This document shows, piece by piece, positions 1-11,335 of a stretch of DNA of 64,000 nucleotides. Below the pieces are notes generated by a model that searched no databases, was not told the DNA's origin, and saw only the letters and a program-made list of their open reading frames with translations. Within the stretch, counting starts at the first letter, position 1; each line of letters opens with the position of its first letter. This stretch comes from Turnera subulata. Taxonomy: Eukaryota > Streptophyta > Magnoliopsida > Malpighiales > Passifloraceae. The stretch lies in contig JAKUCV010003220.1 in assembly GCA_028386065.3 (NCBI GenBank), positions 1 to 64,000 of the forward strand, given 5' to 3'. Position numbers and translations under genes: made by a program.

Positions 1-30
1 TATTATTACTTTCATCTTCCGCTGCATGAT

Positions 31-183
31 TAATAACTCGAGATGTCATAAATGTTTTATCTTTATATCGGCAGTTGGCCGGAGATGATTTGTGATGTTA
101 TGTCGGCGTGATGCCGTGATGGCTTATTATTGTTAAGCCGGATGATCTCGTTTATATTTTTTTATGACATCTCGTTGTTAATA
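31..183. repeat. Inverted repeat, about 20-bp arms
   Basis: Positions 39-52 (CGAGATGTCATAAA) are perfectly complementary to 161-174, and complementarity continues imperfectly outward to about 31 and 183. The loop of about 100 bases holds smaller hairpins (GGCTTA/TAAGCC at 121-138 and CGGCGTGATGCCG near 104-117). It lies in the apparent 3' noncoding part of the Athila-like element. It could be transcript structure or a small inserted foldback. The rest of 1-1120 is AT-rich noncoding sequence with no gene seen. Confidence 0.55.
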
Positions 184-1121
184 CATTTTCATGGAAAATG
201 TTTGTATGCCGAAGCATCGGTTTTTGTACCCCGGGTTTCAAGAGTATTTTGGTAACTCTTTTCATTTAATTATTTATCTTTATTTAATTGGGGTACGGGC
301 TTCCACATAGAACTTGCATGAATTCATCATAACTAAGCATGAACACAAAATCAATCAAAAATCAAACTTCTTGCATCTAAACGAAAAAGATTTCAAAAAC
401 TCAAAGTAACTCTCTTGGTTATCCATGAACAATATCATCTTGATCATAGAATGGTGGGTTTGAAAACAATTTGAAAAACAAAGAAAAAGAAAATCTTTTT
501 GGTTTTTTTGGAATTTTTTTAAATTTTTTTGTCGATTTTTTTTCAAAATTTTTTATTTGAAAAATGAAATTGGAAAAACAATTTAGAAAACAATTTGAAA
601 ATCAATTTGAAAAAGTAAAGTTGAAAATCGATTTTGAAAAGACTTTTTGAAAAAGTAATGGCTTTACTAAGTAATCTAGAATAAAAAATATGCATACTCA
701 ATATATTAAAGTCAAAAACATGCTCTTTATTGACACTAAACAAACAAAAACAAAGAAATTGCAAAGAAATTTGTTCCTCCTCCTCAAACTTAAATCGGAC
801 AATGTCTTCATTGGCCAAGAAAGAAAAAAAAACAAAGGGTAAAAAGATATGCACATAGGAGAGGCACTCCCCTCAAACTTAGATCGAAATATGTATAGCA
901 CATAACAAAAGATAATCCAAGTAAGAGAGAAAGTAAGAATCAACCATAAGAGAGATAGAGAAATCGAAATTGCATTGCCACTAGGTGTTCATGACACCAA
1001 AATTAAACACATTTGACATGAAATTTAAATTGCCACGAGGATGACTAGCATTTACTACATCCTATAAAAGTAAAGACATAAAGCAATAAAAACACAACAT
1101 ATAGAATGATGATGCATGAAA

Positions 1122-2320
1122 CTACTCGGCAACTTTGTTCTCTATGTTCTCTAGCTTCTTCCTAAGCTGCGCGATGGTCTTTTCTTGTTCATCCAATTTA
1201 CTGCACATGACTCTCCCTAACTTATCAACAATGTCGACCAACTTATCCATTTGAGAGAGTAATTCGCCGGTGGTCTTGTTGAGATTGGCGATGCCATCGA
1301 CTTGAGCTTCCCATTCCATGAGAAAGTCGAAGATGTTGGAGGAATCGGTCTCCACAGATGACGTAGACGATGGTGGCTTACGGTGGATAGGTTGTGTGCT
1401 AACACAAAAGCATTCCTCATCAACCTCTTCTTCATCACTAGAAGGATACGGATCAATGGGTTCATGGAGTTCTAAGGCCATTACTGCAGCTACATGCTTA
1501 TGCACAGTCTCAAGTGCGGGGTCAGAAGGGGTTAAAGTGTAGGGATCGAGGTTAATTCCTAAGAATTTCGCAATATGAGTGATCAGCCCTCCACATGCTA
1601 TCTCGCCTTCTCCTTTGCAAATATGAGCAAAATTTTGCAGCAACCAAAGTTCTCCATTGAGTTTGTACCCGTGTACCATGCAAAAGAGTACAAAAAGCTC
1701 ATCACATTGCACCTTGTGTGCATCTTTGGTTCTTCCAAAGAAAGAGTATGCCAAAACTCTGTGTAAATACCTCAGTGCATTGTCCTTAATGCACAAGTCA
1801 CTAGCCAAGCCAAAGCTAGGAATATATGAATCATTGCAAATCGTGTCCATCATGACTCTTCCATTGAAGCTACAGCTAGGAACTCGCCATCCTTCGGCAT
1901 CAAAACCAAAATCTTGTTGAAATCAATTAAGCTCATCTCATAATCTTTCCTTGCAAGCCGAAACTTGACATAGCCGGGATCATGAATGTCCTTGAGATCC
2001 ATGTCATACCCAAAAGTAGCAAGAAACTCATAAGTAAGCTCCTCGTATGACGGCTCCTTAATCTTGCAAAAATCGACTAGTCCTATGTTGGCAAGGTACT
2101 TGCCAATCGGCTCCTCAAGATTGTAAGATTCAACCACCTCAAAATCAATGTACCTCGTAGGAATTAGAGGTCTCCGAATCAGCTTGTCAAACCTAGCGCG
2201 ATTCTCGTTAGAAATCCATCCCAGATTGTACTCAGTAAACTTAGGCATAGGCATAAAGCGCGGGGTATGGTCGGTGATGGTGAAGTTGGGTCGGCAAGGG
2301 TTGTTTGTGGGAAAAGTCAT
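1122..2320 (-). pseudogene. ATHILA ORF-1-like protein, one frameshift
   Basis: Two overlapping minus-strand frames (2320-1850 and 1853-1122) together encode about 395 residues. The N-terminal part has the block GYVKFRLARKDYEMSL, and the second has LRYLHRVLAYSFFGR and EIACGGLITHIAKFLG. These fit my recollection of the ATHILA ORF-1 family (Pfam PF03078). The last 50 residues are heptad-like (MDKLVDIVDKLGRVM, QLRKKLENIENKVAE), suggesting a coiled coil. It occupies the position after pol where Athila-type elements carry their env-like ORF; no membrane segment is evident. The frames are joined by a frameshift near 1850. The function of this family is unknown. Confidence 0.75.
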
Positions 2321-2715
2321 CTTGAACTAAGGCTAGAGAGGGTAGGAGACAAAAAGAAAAACTTAAAGGGTGCTAGGGAAGTGAAATCGGCACTAGGATA
2401 TGGATGTCTAGAGCGTGAATGTTTTTGGTGTGGAAAAATATGGGGGTATGGGGGTGTATTTATAGGCTCTAGAGGCGGTGGAATAAGGGGTGTTGGTGCC
2501 GACTTCTAGTCCTATGGGTACTAGGAATCCTCCTCAAACTAGTATTCAAAGTGGGTGTGTACTAGGAATCCTATTTCTCCAAGGATTAGAAAATCTCTAA
2601 AAATAAAATAAAAACTAAATCCTAATCCTAAAACCTAAAGGAATACTAACCTATATATATTTTTGGTGGGTGTAGGACTAACTAAAAAAAATCGCAAAGG
2701 GTTCCCCTAAAAAAA

Positions 2716-3010
2716 TTGGAGTCGGCGCATGGCCTCCCTATGCTTCTCGGGTCGGTGCTGCTGCGGGCGTGCCTTAGGACTCCTTGGTGCGCTGGTTGGC
2801 GCGCCTGCAGGTTCACCTGCTGGTGCGTCGATTGGTGCGCCTGGGTGCTCTCGGGTGCGCCTTGGTGCGCCTATAGGTGCGTCCACGGGTCGGTGGGTGC
2901 GCGCTGACCTGCGCGTTGGCGCCCCTTGGTGCGTGCTGATGCGCGGGTTGGTGTGCCTTTCCTAGTCCGTGGGCGTGTTAATTGTCCTCTTTGTGCGCCA
3001 CGGTGCACTA
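2716..3010. repeat. GC-rich imperfect minisatellite, GGTGCGC core
   Basis: A short unit of the form TTGGTGCGCCT is repeated irregularly more than ten times between 2785 and 2995, in a GC-rich island inside very AT-rich spacer between the integrase and the downstream ORF of the Athila-like element. No convincing coding sequence crosses it. The flanks 2321-2715 and 3011-3599 look like noncoding element spacer. Confidence 0.7.
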
Positions 3011-3599
3011 ATCGGTATATCCTACCCCAATTTTTTTGTTTTTCGATTTTTTTGTATTTTTTCTAAAATATTTTTCTAATTTTTTGTGATTTTTATTTTT
3101 ATATTTTTAATGAATTATGAAAAGATAAAAGAAATCCTAGGGTGCTAGAAAAATAAAGAAAATCCTAAAAACTAATCCTAAAAATTGTCTCCTCTAATTT
3201 AGCCTAGTTTGTTATGAGCTTGCCATCGGAACCTAAGGGTAAGTGCTAAATGTATATGAATGCATCAAAACGAATAAAATCCAACAAAGCACTCAAGTAA
3301 ATCATCACACAAATTATGCAGAAAAGTAAAAGTTTGAGTTTAAGAAAAGCTTCTCTGATTAATTTGATGAAGAATTCGTCTTGACCCTTCCAATGTGGTT
3401 GATCTCTCCTCGAAAAATTCCTTCTTCTTGCATTCTGCATAGACTAAAAAACAAAAACAAAAATTAATAAAAATAAAAGACTCAAAACACTAAACTACCT
3501 TAAATTGTGGGTTGCCTCCCACACAACGCTTCTTTACTGTCGTCTTAGCTGGACTGGATGGATGGGCGGTTACGGTGGATCATGAAGCTTTTCGGTGAA

Positions 3600-4939
3600 T
3601 CACCTCCCATGAAACTCGCCTTGATTGTAGACTTTCAACCTTTGACAATTCACTTTAAAAATTCCACTTCTTTCACTCCATATATCAACTGCTCCATACT
3701 GATAGACCTTCTTTACAATAAAAGGTCCTGACCATCTCGATCTCAGCTTCCCAAGAAATAGTTTCAATCTTGAATTGTACAGTAAAACTTGGTCACCTTC
3801 CTTGATTTCGCGCCGAATGATGTGCTTATCGTGCCATCTCTTTGTTCTTTCTTTGTAGATCCTTGCATTCTGATAGGCATCTAATCGCAATTCTTCAAGC
3901 TCATCAAGTTGAAGTAGACGTCTTTCTCCAGCTTTCTTCAAGTCGAAATTAAGAGCTTTTATTGCGCAATAAGCTTTGTGCTGGATTTCTATAGGCAGAT
4001 GGCATGACTTTCCATATACTAACTTGTAGGGAGTGGTCCCTATTGGCGTTTTGTATGCAGTTCGGTATGCCCATAATGCATCGTCTAACTTTGATGACCA
4101 ATCCTTTCGGTTAGGATTCACTGTCTTTTCTAGTATCCTCTTTATTTCCCGGTTAGAAACCTCAGCTTGTCCACTTGTTTGTGGATAATATGGTGTTGCA
4201 ACCTTGTGCTTCACTCCGTACTTCCTCAATAACTCCTCAAACCTCTTATTGCAAAAGTGTGTTCCTCCATCACTAATGATAGTGCACGGAGTACCAAGTC
4301 TGGTGAAAATATTCTTCCTGAGGAAATTAATGACTGTCTTTCCATCATCATGAGGCACTGCGACTGCTTCTACTCACTTGGAAACGTAGTCTACCGCAAC
4401 TAGGACGTATCGATTGTTGAATGATGCGGGGAACGGCCCATAAAATCGATACCCTAAACGTCAAATAGCTCTTCTTCTTGAATTCTTTGTTGCGGCATCT
4501 TGTTCCTCCTACTGATATTTCCTGTCCTTTGGCATTTGTCGCATGCTTTCACAAAGGTGTTCGCGTCAGAAAATATTGAAGGCCAATAAAATCCCGATTG
4601 CAATAACCTTGTGGCAGTTTTCCATGCTCCAAAATGTCCTCCGTAAGGTGCGGCATGACATTGCTCCAAAATTTCTTTACTTTCGTCTTCAGGAATGCAT
4701 CCCCGAATAATGTTGCCATTGCACCTCTTGAAAAGTTACGGCTCTTCCCAAAAATAATCCCACACATCAGCAAGAAATTTCTTCTTTTGATGCCATAAAA
4801 TCCCCGGTGGTAGAATTCCGCTTACAAGGTAGTTGACGAAATCGGCGTACCAAAGAGCTTCTTTAGTAGAAATCGCATTTACCACGGCGAGGAAATCATC
4901 AGGCAATGCATCATTGATCGGCTTCTCCTCCTTTCGCCT
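3600..4939 (-). pseudogene. Ty3/gypsy integrase, broken
   Basis: The zinc-binding part contains PYGGHFGAWKT and KACDKCQRTGNISRR. The core contains GIDFMG (first Asp), IISDGGTHF (second Asp) and [13 protein letters not shown] (Glu), followed by the C-terminal segment with [19 protein letters not shown], so the DDE residues are all encoded. The frame is broken by TAA at 4736-4738, TAG at 4454-4456 and TGA at 4374-4376 (both apparently from Trp codons), and a one-base deletion near 4437. Upstream it fuses directly to protease sequence: no FxDD-type RT motif or RNase H motif is found between them. Integrase would insert element cDNA into the chromosome; this copy cannot make it. Confidence 0.93.
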
Positions 4940-5840
4940 CTCGTCTTTCACAGCATCATCAACTCGGAAACAACTATCTTCCTCAAGTGGTCCTTCGATT
5001 GCACGGAAGACATTGAACTCGATTTTCTCATTCCCGATACTTAAAGTAAGCTTTCCATCACAAACATCAATTTGAGCTCTAGCAGTAGCTACGAACGGCC
5101 TCCCAAGAATAATCGACATTTGAAAATCAGTCTCCATGTCGAGCACCACAAAATAGACTGGCACAAAGAACTTCCCAACCTTGATTTGAATATCCTCCAA
5201 TATCCGCACTAGATACTTGATAGATCAATCCGCAAGCTGAACAGAGATGGTAGTTGGCTTCATGTCTCTAATATGTAGCTTCTCAGCAATTCGCTTTGGA
5301 ATAAGACTAACACTGGCTCCCAAATCACATAGAGCTCGCTCAATGCACATAGAACCAAAATTGCAAGCAATAGAGAAACTTCCAGGGTCCTTCAGTTTCG
5401 GGGGCAGCTTGTTCTGTAGGATTGCAATGCACTCCTCCGTCAAAGCCACTGTCTCGTAATCTTCTAGCTTTCTTTTCCTGGAAAGAATTTCCTTGAGAAA
5501 CTTAGCATAAGCAGGCATTTGAGAAATTACTTCAGTAAATGGAACATTAATATGCAATTTCTTTAAATGTTCAAGAAATCTCCCGAATTGTTCGTCTTTT
5601 TTGCCCTGATGAAGTCGCTGAGGGAATGGAACCGGTGGTTCATAAGCTTTGACTTCAGGCCATATCTCCTTCGGTTGCTCTCTTTTCTGCTTCGCTAGCT
5701 TCCACTTGGGAATCCACTTCTCTTGCTCTTGCTTCTTTTCTTCTGCTCCCTTCTCAGGTAACTGCTTCTCCTCTTTCGGTTGCTCATCTTCTTCTTCTTG
5801 CTTAATGATGGTGTTAGCTTCTTCTTCTTTAGGTGGATAG
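4940..5840 (-). pseudogene. Ty3/gypsy aspartic protease region of pol
   Basis: The catalytic motif is ALCDLGASVSLIP, followed by the flap region and IILGRPFVATARAQID, which is the usual second conserved block of plant gypsy proteases. Upstream is a lysine/proline/glutamate-rich linker that joins gag to protease. One nonsense codon (TGA at 5225-5227, from an apparent CGA Arg codon) splits the domain. After residues EEDSCFRVDD the sequence jumps to the pre-integrase linker (WYADFVNYLVSGILPP), showing that roughly 1.5 kb or more encoding RT and RNase H is missing. Confidence 0.9.
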
Positions 5841-5962
5841 GGATCATCTAACTGCTTTCCGCTTCTAAGTGCTACAGCCTTGACTTGCTCTCTCGGATTG
5901 TCTGTGGGCTGTCCCGGTAGGTTTCCTGGTGTCCTCTTGAGCGCCTCTGCTTGCTGCGTAAG

Positions 5963-7286
5963 TTACGTCTCAAGCATCTTCGAGTGAGTCTCCATATGCA
6001 CCATCTGATTATTTAATCCTTGCATCATCTCCGTTTGCATACGTTGAGTCTCCATTATGAGTTTCATCATAGATGTAAGATCCATGTCTTGATTCTTCGG
6101 AATTTGCATGCTTGAACTCTTCTGCCTATAATGGTTCCTTCGAAAGTTGCCTTGCTGGTTTGGGTTGGTCCCCCTCCATGAGAAATTAGGATGATTCTTC
6201 CATTCCGGATTGTATGTGTTGGTGTAGGGTCCTCGTTGTTGTTGGCATTGATGAATGTAGTTCATCTGCTCAATCGTCAAGTCATCTCCGGTTGGACTAT
6301 TCATTAAATTGTGTCCAGCACCTGCACATTTATCACATATTAAACTCGGCATAACAACAGCAACATATAATTTTACCTGCTGACTCAAACAATCTAGCTT
6401 CGAATTAAGCATTGTCACTGTCCCCACTTCTAGAATTCCAGCTACTCGCTTGTTGTTTGCTCGTGAAGAGCTTTGGTAACTGTTACTATGCCACATCTGG
6501 TGCTTGCGCCATGAATGCCCCTCCTGAAGCTGCGTCTAAACTCATGCGCAAAGGCTCATTTAAACCATTAAAGAAAGATTGAACTACAAGCCATTCGGGT
6601 AATCCATGTTGTGGGCATCCTTGAATAAGATCCTTGTAACGTTCCCATGCTTCACAAAAACTTTCTCCATCGTATTGAGTGAATGATGTAATCTTGCTCC
6701 GGATACGTGCTGCTTGATCAGGTGGATAATATTTGGCAAGAAAAGCCTTTGAAAGCTCCTCCCTCATCTTGTATGTTCCAGCTGCTCCTGACTTCAACCA
6801 CTTCTTAGCCTTGCCTTGCAAAGAAAACGGGAATAATTGAAGTCGAATTGCAACATCAGTCGCCTCATTGATCTTGATCAAATCACAAATCTTCGTAAAC
6901 GTCTGTAGATGTTGATTCGGGTCCTCATTATCCAAGCCTCCAAATTGTTCCTGTTGCACCATGTGAATGAGTGCTGTCTTTAGTTCAAAATTGTTGGCAT
7001 TGATCGCTGGCCTTGCATTACTCGACTGCACAATATCCAAACTCGGTGTTGCGTAGTCACACAATGTCTTGTTTCCATCTTCTGCCATGATGACTGTCTC
7101 GAAATTATCTGCTACAACTTCTGCTTCCTCTTCTATTTCAGTGTCTTGAAGAAACTCCACAGGCTCTACGACTTGCTTCTGCTTTCGCTTGTTCGCGCGT
7201 AGTTGCTTGTGTAACGTTCTCTTGATCTCCGGATTGATCTCAGGAATTGGACTCGATGAAGCACCGCGTCTGGTCATGGGCATCAA
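5963..7286 (-). pseudogene. Ty3/gypsy gag polyprotein, one frameshift
   Basis: The first 266 residues are a Retrotrans_gag (PF03732) domain with NEDPNQHLQTFTKICDLIK, LFPFSLQGKAKKWL and SFCEAWERYKDLIQGCPQHG. A frameshift near 6490 leads to the C-terminal part (6496-5963), which carries a degenerate zinc knuckle starting CDKCAGAGHNLMNS in which the last Cys is Ser. Gag would form the particle that packages element RNA. It is the first ORF after the primer site, as expected. It starts at the ATG near 7276 following the leader. Confidence 0.92.
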
Positions 7287-7419
7287 CCAAAATCGACAAC
7301 ACTATATAAAAAAAACAAAAATTGATTAAATAAAATAAAAAGAAATAAAAAGAAACTAATGCAAAAAATAAAACCTAAAAAAATCTAGCTGCAATCTCAA
7401 TAGTATTAAAACCGTTTGT

Positions 7420-7437
7420 TCCCCGGTAACGGCGCCA
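7420..7437 (-). promoter_or_regulatory. Primer binding site (tRNA-Asp type)
   Basis: On the minus strand the sequence is TGGCGCCGTTACCGGGGA. It matches, with one difference as I recall it, the tRNA-Asp-complementary site used by Athila/Calypso elements. It begins eight bases inside the 5' LTR boundary (7446). It defines element orientation and the inner end of the LTR. Confidence 0.88.
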
Positions 7438-7445
7438 GAAAAGCT

Positions 7446-9282
7446 TGATGCGCTTTATTTACGCGTGACTTTTTTAAATTTATAATTCTTGATCAATTCA
7501 CAACACGACATACAAATAACTCACGAGTAAACGCAACGATTGTTAACTGCAAGCGCACAGCGTACTATGTAGTGTAGTAGTCTAATCAAGGTCGATCCAC
7601 GGAACAGGGGAAATAAGTACTACCTAATGTCACAACTTATGATTATCTAGGCAAATCAAATAAAAGAGTGATGTCGAAACTAACAAATAATAAAAAGAAA
7701 TAAAATTGAAGACTTAGTCTAAAGTGAAATTCTATCAATATCTAAAGCAATCTAGGAAATCGGGGTTCACACAATTACTATCTAGGTTTATTATTCATGG
7801 ATGTCGATTTCTCCTATTGATGTGTGATTGTGGGCAACTGTTTCTAATGTCTTAATCCTTAGCTCTCGCATGTTGAATCAAATATTCAGCAAAGATTACT
7901 ACCTAGCTCTCGCATAGCCTAGCATCAATACTAAACTCATTAAGCACAAAACAATCTATCTAGCCCTAAGAAACTATCACCTCTCGCATATTTTAGCATC
8001 AATCAATCTATGTTCTTCTAGGTATCATCATATAAATCAAGCAGCTCTCGCATGTGGCAACCAATAAGAATCAATCCAAAGTAGATAGGTAATTCGGCAC
8101 ACATAGAATGAACAATCAACACAATCAATTGAATAAACATCAAACCATATATAATAAAACCATAGAAGTAATTGGCTACATCCCTAATCCTAGATTAGAG
8201 AATTAGTTCACCATAATAAAATAGCAAATTATCAAAATCTCACAAGAATTCAATAAGTAAACAATTAAACAGAAAGAGAATCGAATAAAAGAGAGAGTAG
8301 TGAAGTCGGGTAGCCGATTTGTGTTGGTGATGATGGCGTCGACTTGTGCTCCTCTGGTGACGATTTTTGCTGCAATTGGACTGGTGATTCTGTGACTTTG
8401 AACCTTCAAATCTTGCTGGAAAAAATGTTGAATTGTTGTGGGGAATAACCTTTGAAATTGGAAGAGGGATTCGGCACCACCTAGAGGATCCAAAAGAGTG
8501 AAAACCCTAACACTACTAGTGTGTGTGACCTAATAACTAACCAATTCGGCAGAGCTTCGCCCTCTGACTTTTGCCTCCTGAATAAGTCGACCTAGGGGGT
8601 CCTTTTATACTCTCTTTAGCTGCTGGAAGTCGGTGGGGCTCTCCTTCTTTGAATGGAAATTGAATTCTTGACTTGCACTCCAAGTTGGACTTTTGCCTGT
8701 TTTCTGATCCAAAACTTGCACGCCACTTAACTCCTAGAAGAAGTCCGAACTGGGCGTTGGGCTCTTCTATAAAGTTCTAGAATTTTCTCAGCTTTCTTTC
8801 CATAAAAATAACTCTTCAATGGGACTTCTGTACCTCAAGATATTGCCGAAACACTGGGCCTGGATCGCAATAGAAAAATCTGCATCCTGGGCTGGATTAA
8901 AATAATTACTGCTCCTTGTAGACTCGTCCAAAAATTATGAAATTTAATCTATAGAAAGCTCTGGGAGTCTATTTCCGTCTCCAATTGGTCTCACTTAATT
9001 TAAATGCCTAAAACTCCCGAAATCATCAAAATAATTCGTTATGCTCACTGTAGAAAGTTTCCTAAATTGGGCCTGGTTTCCAAACTTGGCTAAAAAGCTT
9101 CCATTCTTCAATAAAAATGATAAATTCTTGATAAAAACGCTTAATCAGAAAAATTGAAGTAATAATTGACATAATACATGAAAACACACAATAATATAAA
9201 GATTATACACATAATCGATCAAGAATATATAGAAATAGTCATTCAAAACCATCATAAAAACACTAGCATTTAGATGTTATCA
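7446..9282 (-). repeat. 5' LTR of the Athila-like element (1837 bp)
   Basis: Boundaries are TG...CA. On the minus strand it starts TGATAACATC at 9282 and ends ATCA at 7446, eight bases from the primer binding site. A length of about 1.8 kb is normal for Athila LTRs. Outside the outer end the sequence is a LINE, so the boundary is sharp; the first five flanking bases, CTGGA (9283-9287), would be one half of the target duplication. No coding sequence is expected here; minus-strand open frames such as 8203-8493 are incidental. CTCTCGCAT motifs recur at about 7864, 7914, 7983 and 8044. Confidence 0.88.
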
Positions 9283-11033
9283 CTGGATAGAAGAAGGAGC
9301 AGTTGTCATTGGCAGGTAGGATTACTTTGTGTCAATCGGTCCTTAGTGCTTTGCCTATTTATACTATGCAATCTATGAAGGTGCCTAAACAGGTTTGCTT
9401 GTCTTTTGAGAAGCTTTGTCGTAAATTTATTTGGGGAGATAAAAGGAGGAAAGACGGGTTCATTTAGTCAATTGGCATATGGTGTGTTAGCCTAAAGACT
9501 CGGGTGGTGTTGGTCTTAGAAGGTTGGATATGTTCAATGATGCTTTGTTGATGAAATTGGGGTGGAAACTTGCATCTCGGGAAGGTGGACTCTCGAGTGA
9601 GATTTTGTTTGCGAAGTATTTGTAGGACCAGGAGGGGCGGATTGAACTTAATGAGTGTAAGGATAGGTCCCATATATGGCATGTCATTGCAAAATTATGG
9701 CCATGGGTACAGTCTGGGATTAAATGGATCATTGGGGAGGGTTCTCAAACTCGCTTTTGGCTGGACTGGTGGCTAGACGAGTTTCAAGGACCTTTTGTGC
9801 AGGCTGTTATCGAACCGGTTCCTGACGTCCAGTTACACTGAATGAGTCTCAATTTGTGACGGCTTCGAGAGAGTGGAATTTGCCTATGATCTCTTCATAC
9901 TTGCCTGATGAGTTGGTTCTCAAGGTAGCAGCTTTGCTACCTCCTATTATTGGTCGTCCTAACACTATTTCTTGGGGATGGTCCAAGTCTGGTCGATTCA
10001 CTGCCGAGTCGGCATATTCTTTACCTGCTAGTCAGGATTGGGAGCCTAAGAATCGGATGTGGAAGATGGTGTGGCATTGGCCAGGGAACGGGTACGATCC
10101 TTTCTTTGGTTAGTTGTGCATGAAAAGCTCCTCACCAATGAGAAGCATTGTTGTAGGAGGCTTGCTCAATCGCCGTGTTGTGTGGCGTGCTCGGGTATAG
10201 CAGAGAACTTGCTGCATATTTTTAGAGAGTGTTGGCGGGCGAGTCGTGTCTGGCGCAAACTGGTGCGAAATTCTAGTTGGGGAACCTTTTGCTCCGGATC
10301 TTTTACCAAATGGTTTTTCTTATAGTATGCCAGGGATTGATAATTGGCATATTGTCTTTACTGTGACCCTTTGGAAGATTTGGGGTGGCGAAATGGATGT
10401 ATTTTTAACCGTCACGGTATAGGCTTTTATTCTATGCAAGAGATTCTGTCCTATGCTCGTGAGGTGATCTCCAATCTTTCTATGAGCAAGGGTTCTTCAA
10501 ATGAAGTAGGAAGGGTACCGCAGTTGGTGCGTTGGATACCTCCCCCTGTTTCTTGTTTCAAACTTAATACGGATGGGGCGTGTAGGGGCAACCCGGGAAT
10601 GGAGGCTACGGGTGGAGTGTGTCGTGATTCTTTGGGGAAGTGGGTGTTTGGTTTTCTGTCGAAGATTGGCCTCTTTTCAGCCTTTAAGGCTGAAGCTTGG
10701 GCTGTGTTTTGGGGTTTGACGCATGCATGGTCTCATGGGATATGTAATCTCATCTTGAAACTCGACTCCTTGGCAGTGTGTGAGGCGCTTGGGCAGGACG
10801 ACTCTGCTGCATCTGATTCACTCCTTCGTGGCATTTGGGAGCTTCTTTCTCATCCTTGGCATGTCACGATTCAGCATATTCCTCGGAGTGGCAATGGCCT
10901 AGCTGATTTATTAGCGAATACTGCTTTAGATTCAGTTGTTGTTTCTCAGTTTTTTACTTCTGTTCTAGCATTTTGTGTTTCAATTTTTGACTCAGACAGG
11001 GCAGGGTTGGTTTATAATCCTGATTCTTTTTAA
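9283..11033 (+). mobile_element. LINE (L1-type) 3' portion with RNase H domain
   Basis: The + strand starts inside the C-terminal part of a LINE reverse transcriptase (LSLAGRITLCQSVLSALP, then FEKLCRKFIWGDKRRK), runs through the zf-RVT zinc-binding region (CVACSGIAENLLHIFRECW) and ends with an RNase H domain (10344-11033). Several stops and frameshifts interrupt the RT-proximal part, for example near 9467, 9633 and 10113. The 5' end is cut by the Athila-like LTR inserted at 9282. No poly-A tail is evident after 11033; 11034-11335 shows no gene. Confidence 0.88.
10344..11033 (+). pseudogene. LINE-encoded RNase H domain
   Basis: An open frame of about 229 residues ends the LINE ORF2. The RNase H (RVT_3, PF13456) residues are all present: Asp in KLNTDGACRGNPG, Glu in FKAEAWAVFWGL, Asp in LILKLDSLAVCEA, and Asp in IPRSGNGLADLLA. 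This domain would remove the RNA strand during target-primed reverse transcription. It is an intact fragment of a dead element, since the upstream RT is broken; contrast the LINE at 46-50 kb, where a catalytic residue is changed. Confidence 0.88.
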
Positions 11034-11335
11034 TCTAAGTAGCCCAGAACATGCTGTATCATTTCATTCTACCTAGTTTCATCCACGTTGCTTTCTGGTC
11101 ATAAGGAATTCAGTAGTTGCTTTAAAAATAGCTGATAACAAGTAAATGGTTTCAATAAAGGAAAAATATATATACAATCGAGTAGCCATAGTCTAACTAA
11201 AAATTTACTATATATTTATGTATAATATTTAAATCAGGATTAAAACCTCTTGTAATTACGAAACCTAACATTTGAAACTATATATGTTGAAAATGTAATT
11301 AAAATGATATGTAAGGTAAAAATATAATTAAAAAA

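Larger units (their letters stand above)
1..9282 (-). mobile_element. Ty3/gypsy Athila-like LTR retrotransposon, 3' end outside window
   Basis: Read on the minus strand the order is 5' LTR (9282-7446), primer binding site (7437-7420), gag (7286-5963), protease (5840-4940), integrase (4939-3600), a long spacer, and a downstream ORF of the ATHILA ORF-1 type (2320-1122). The primer site complementary to tRNA-Asp and the extra ORF after pol are typical of the Athila lineage. Reverse transcriptase and RNase H are absent: protease runs straight into the pre-integrase linker. All ORFs carry stops or frameshifts, so this copy is dead. No second LTR lies between 1 and 1100, so the element continues off the left edge. 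It sits inside a LINE (9283 onward). Confidence 0.9.
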
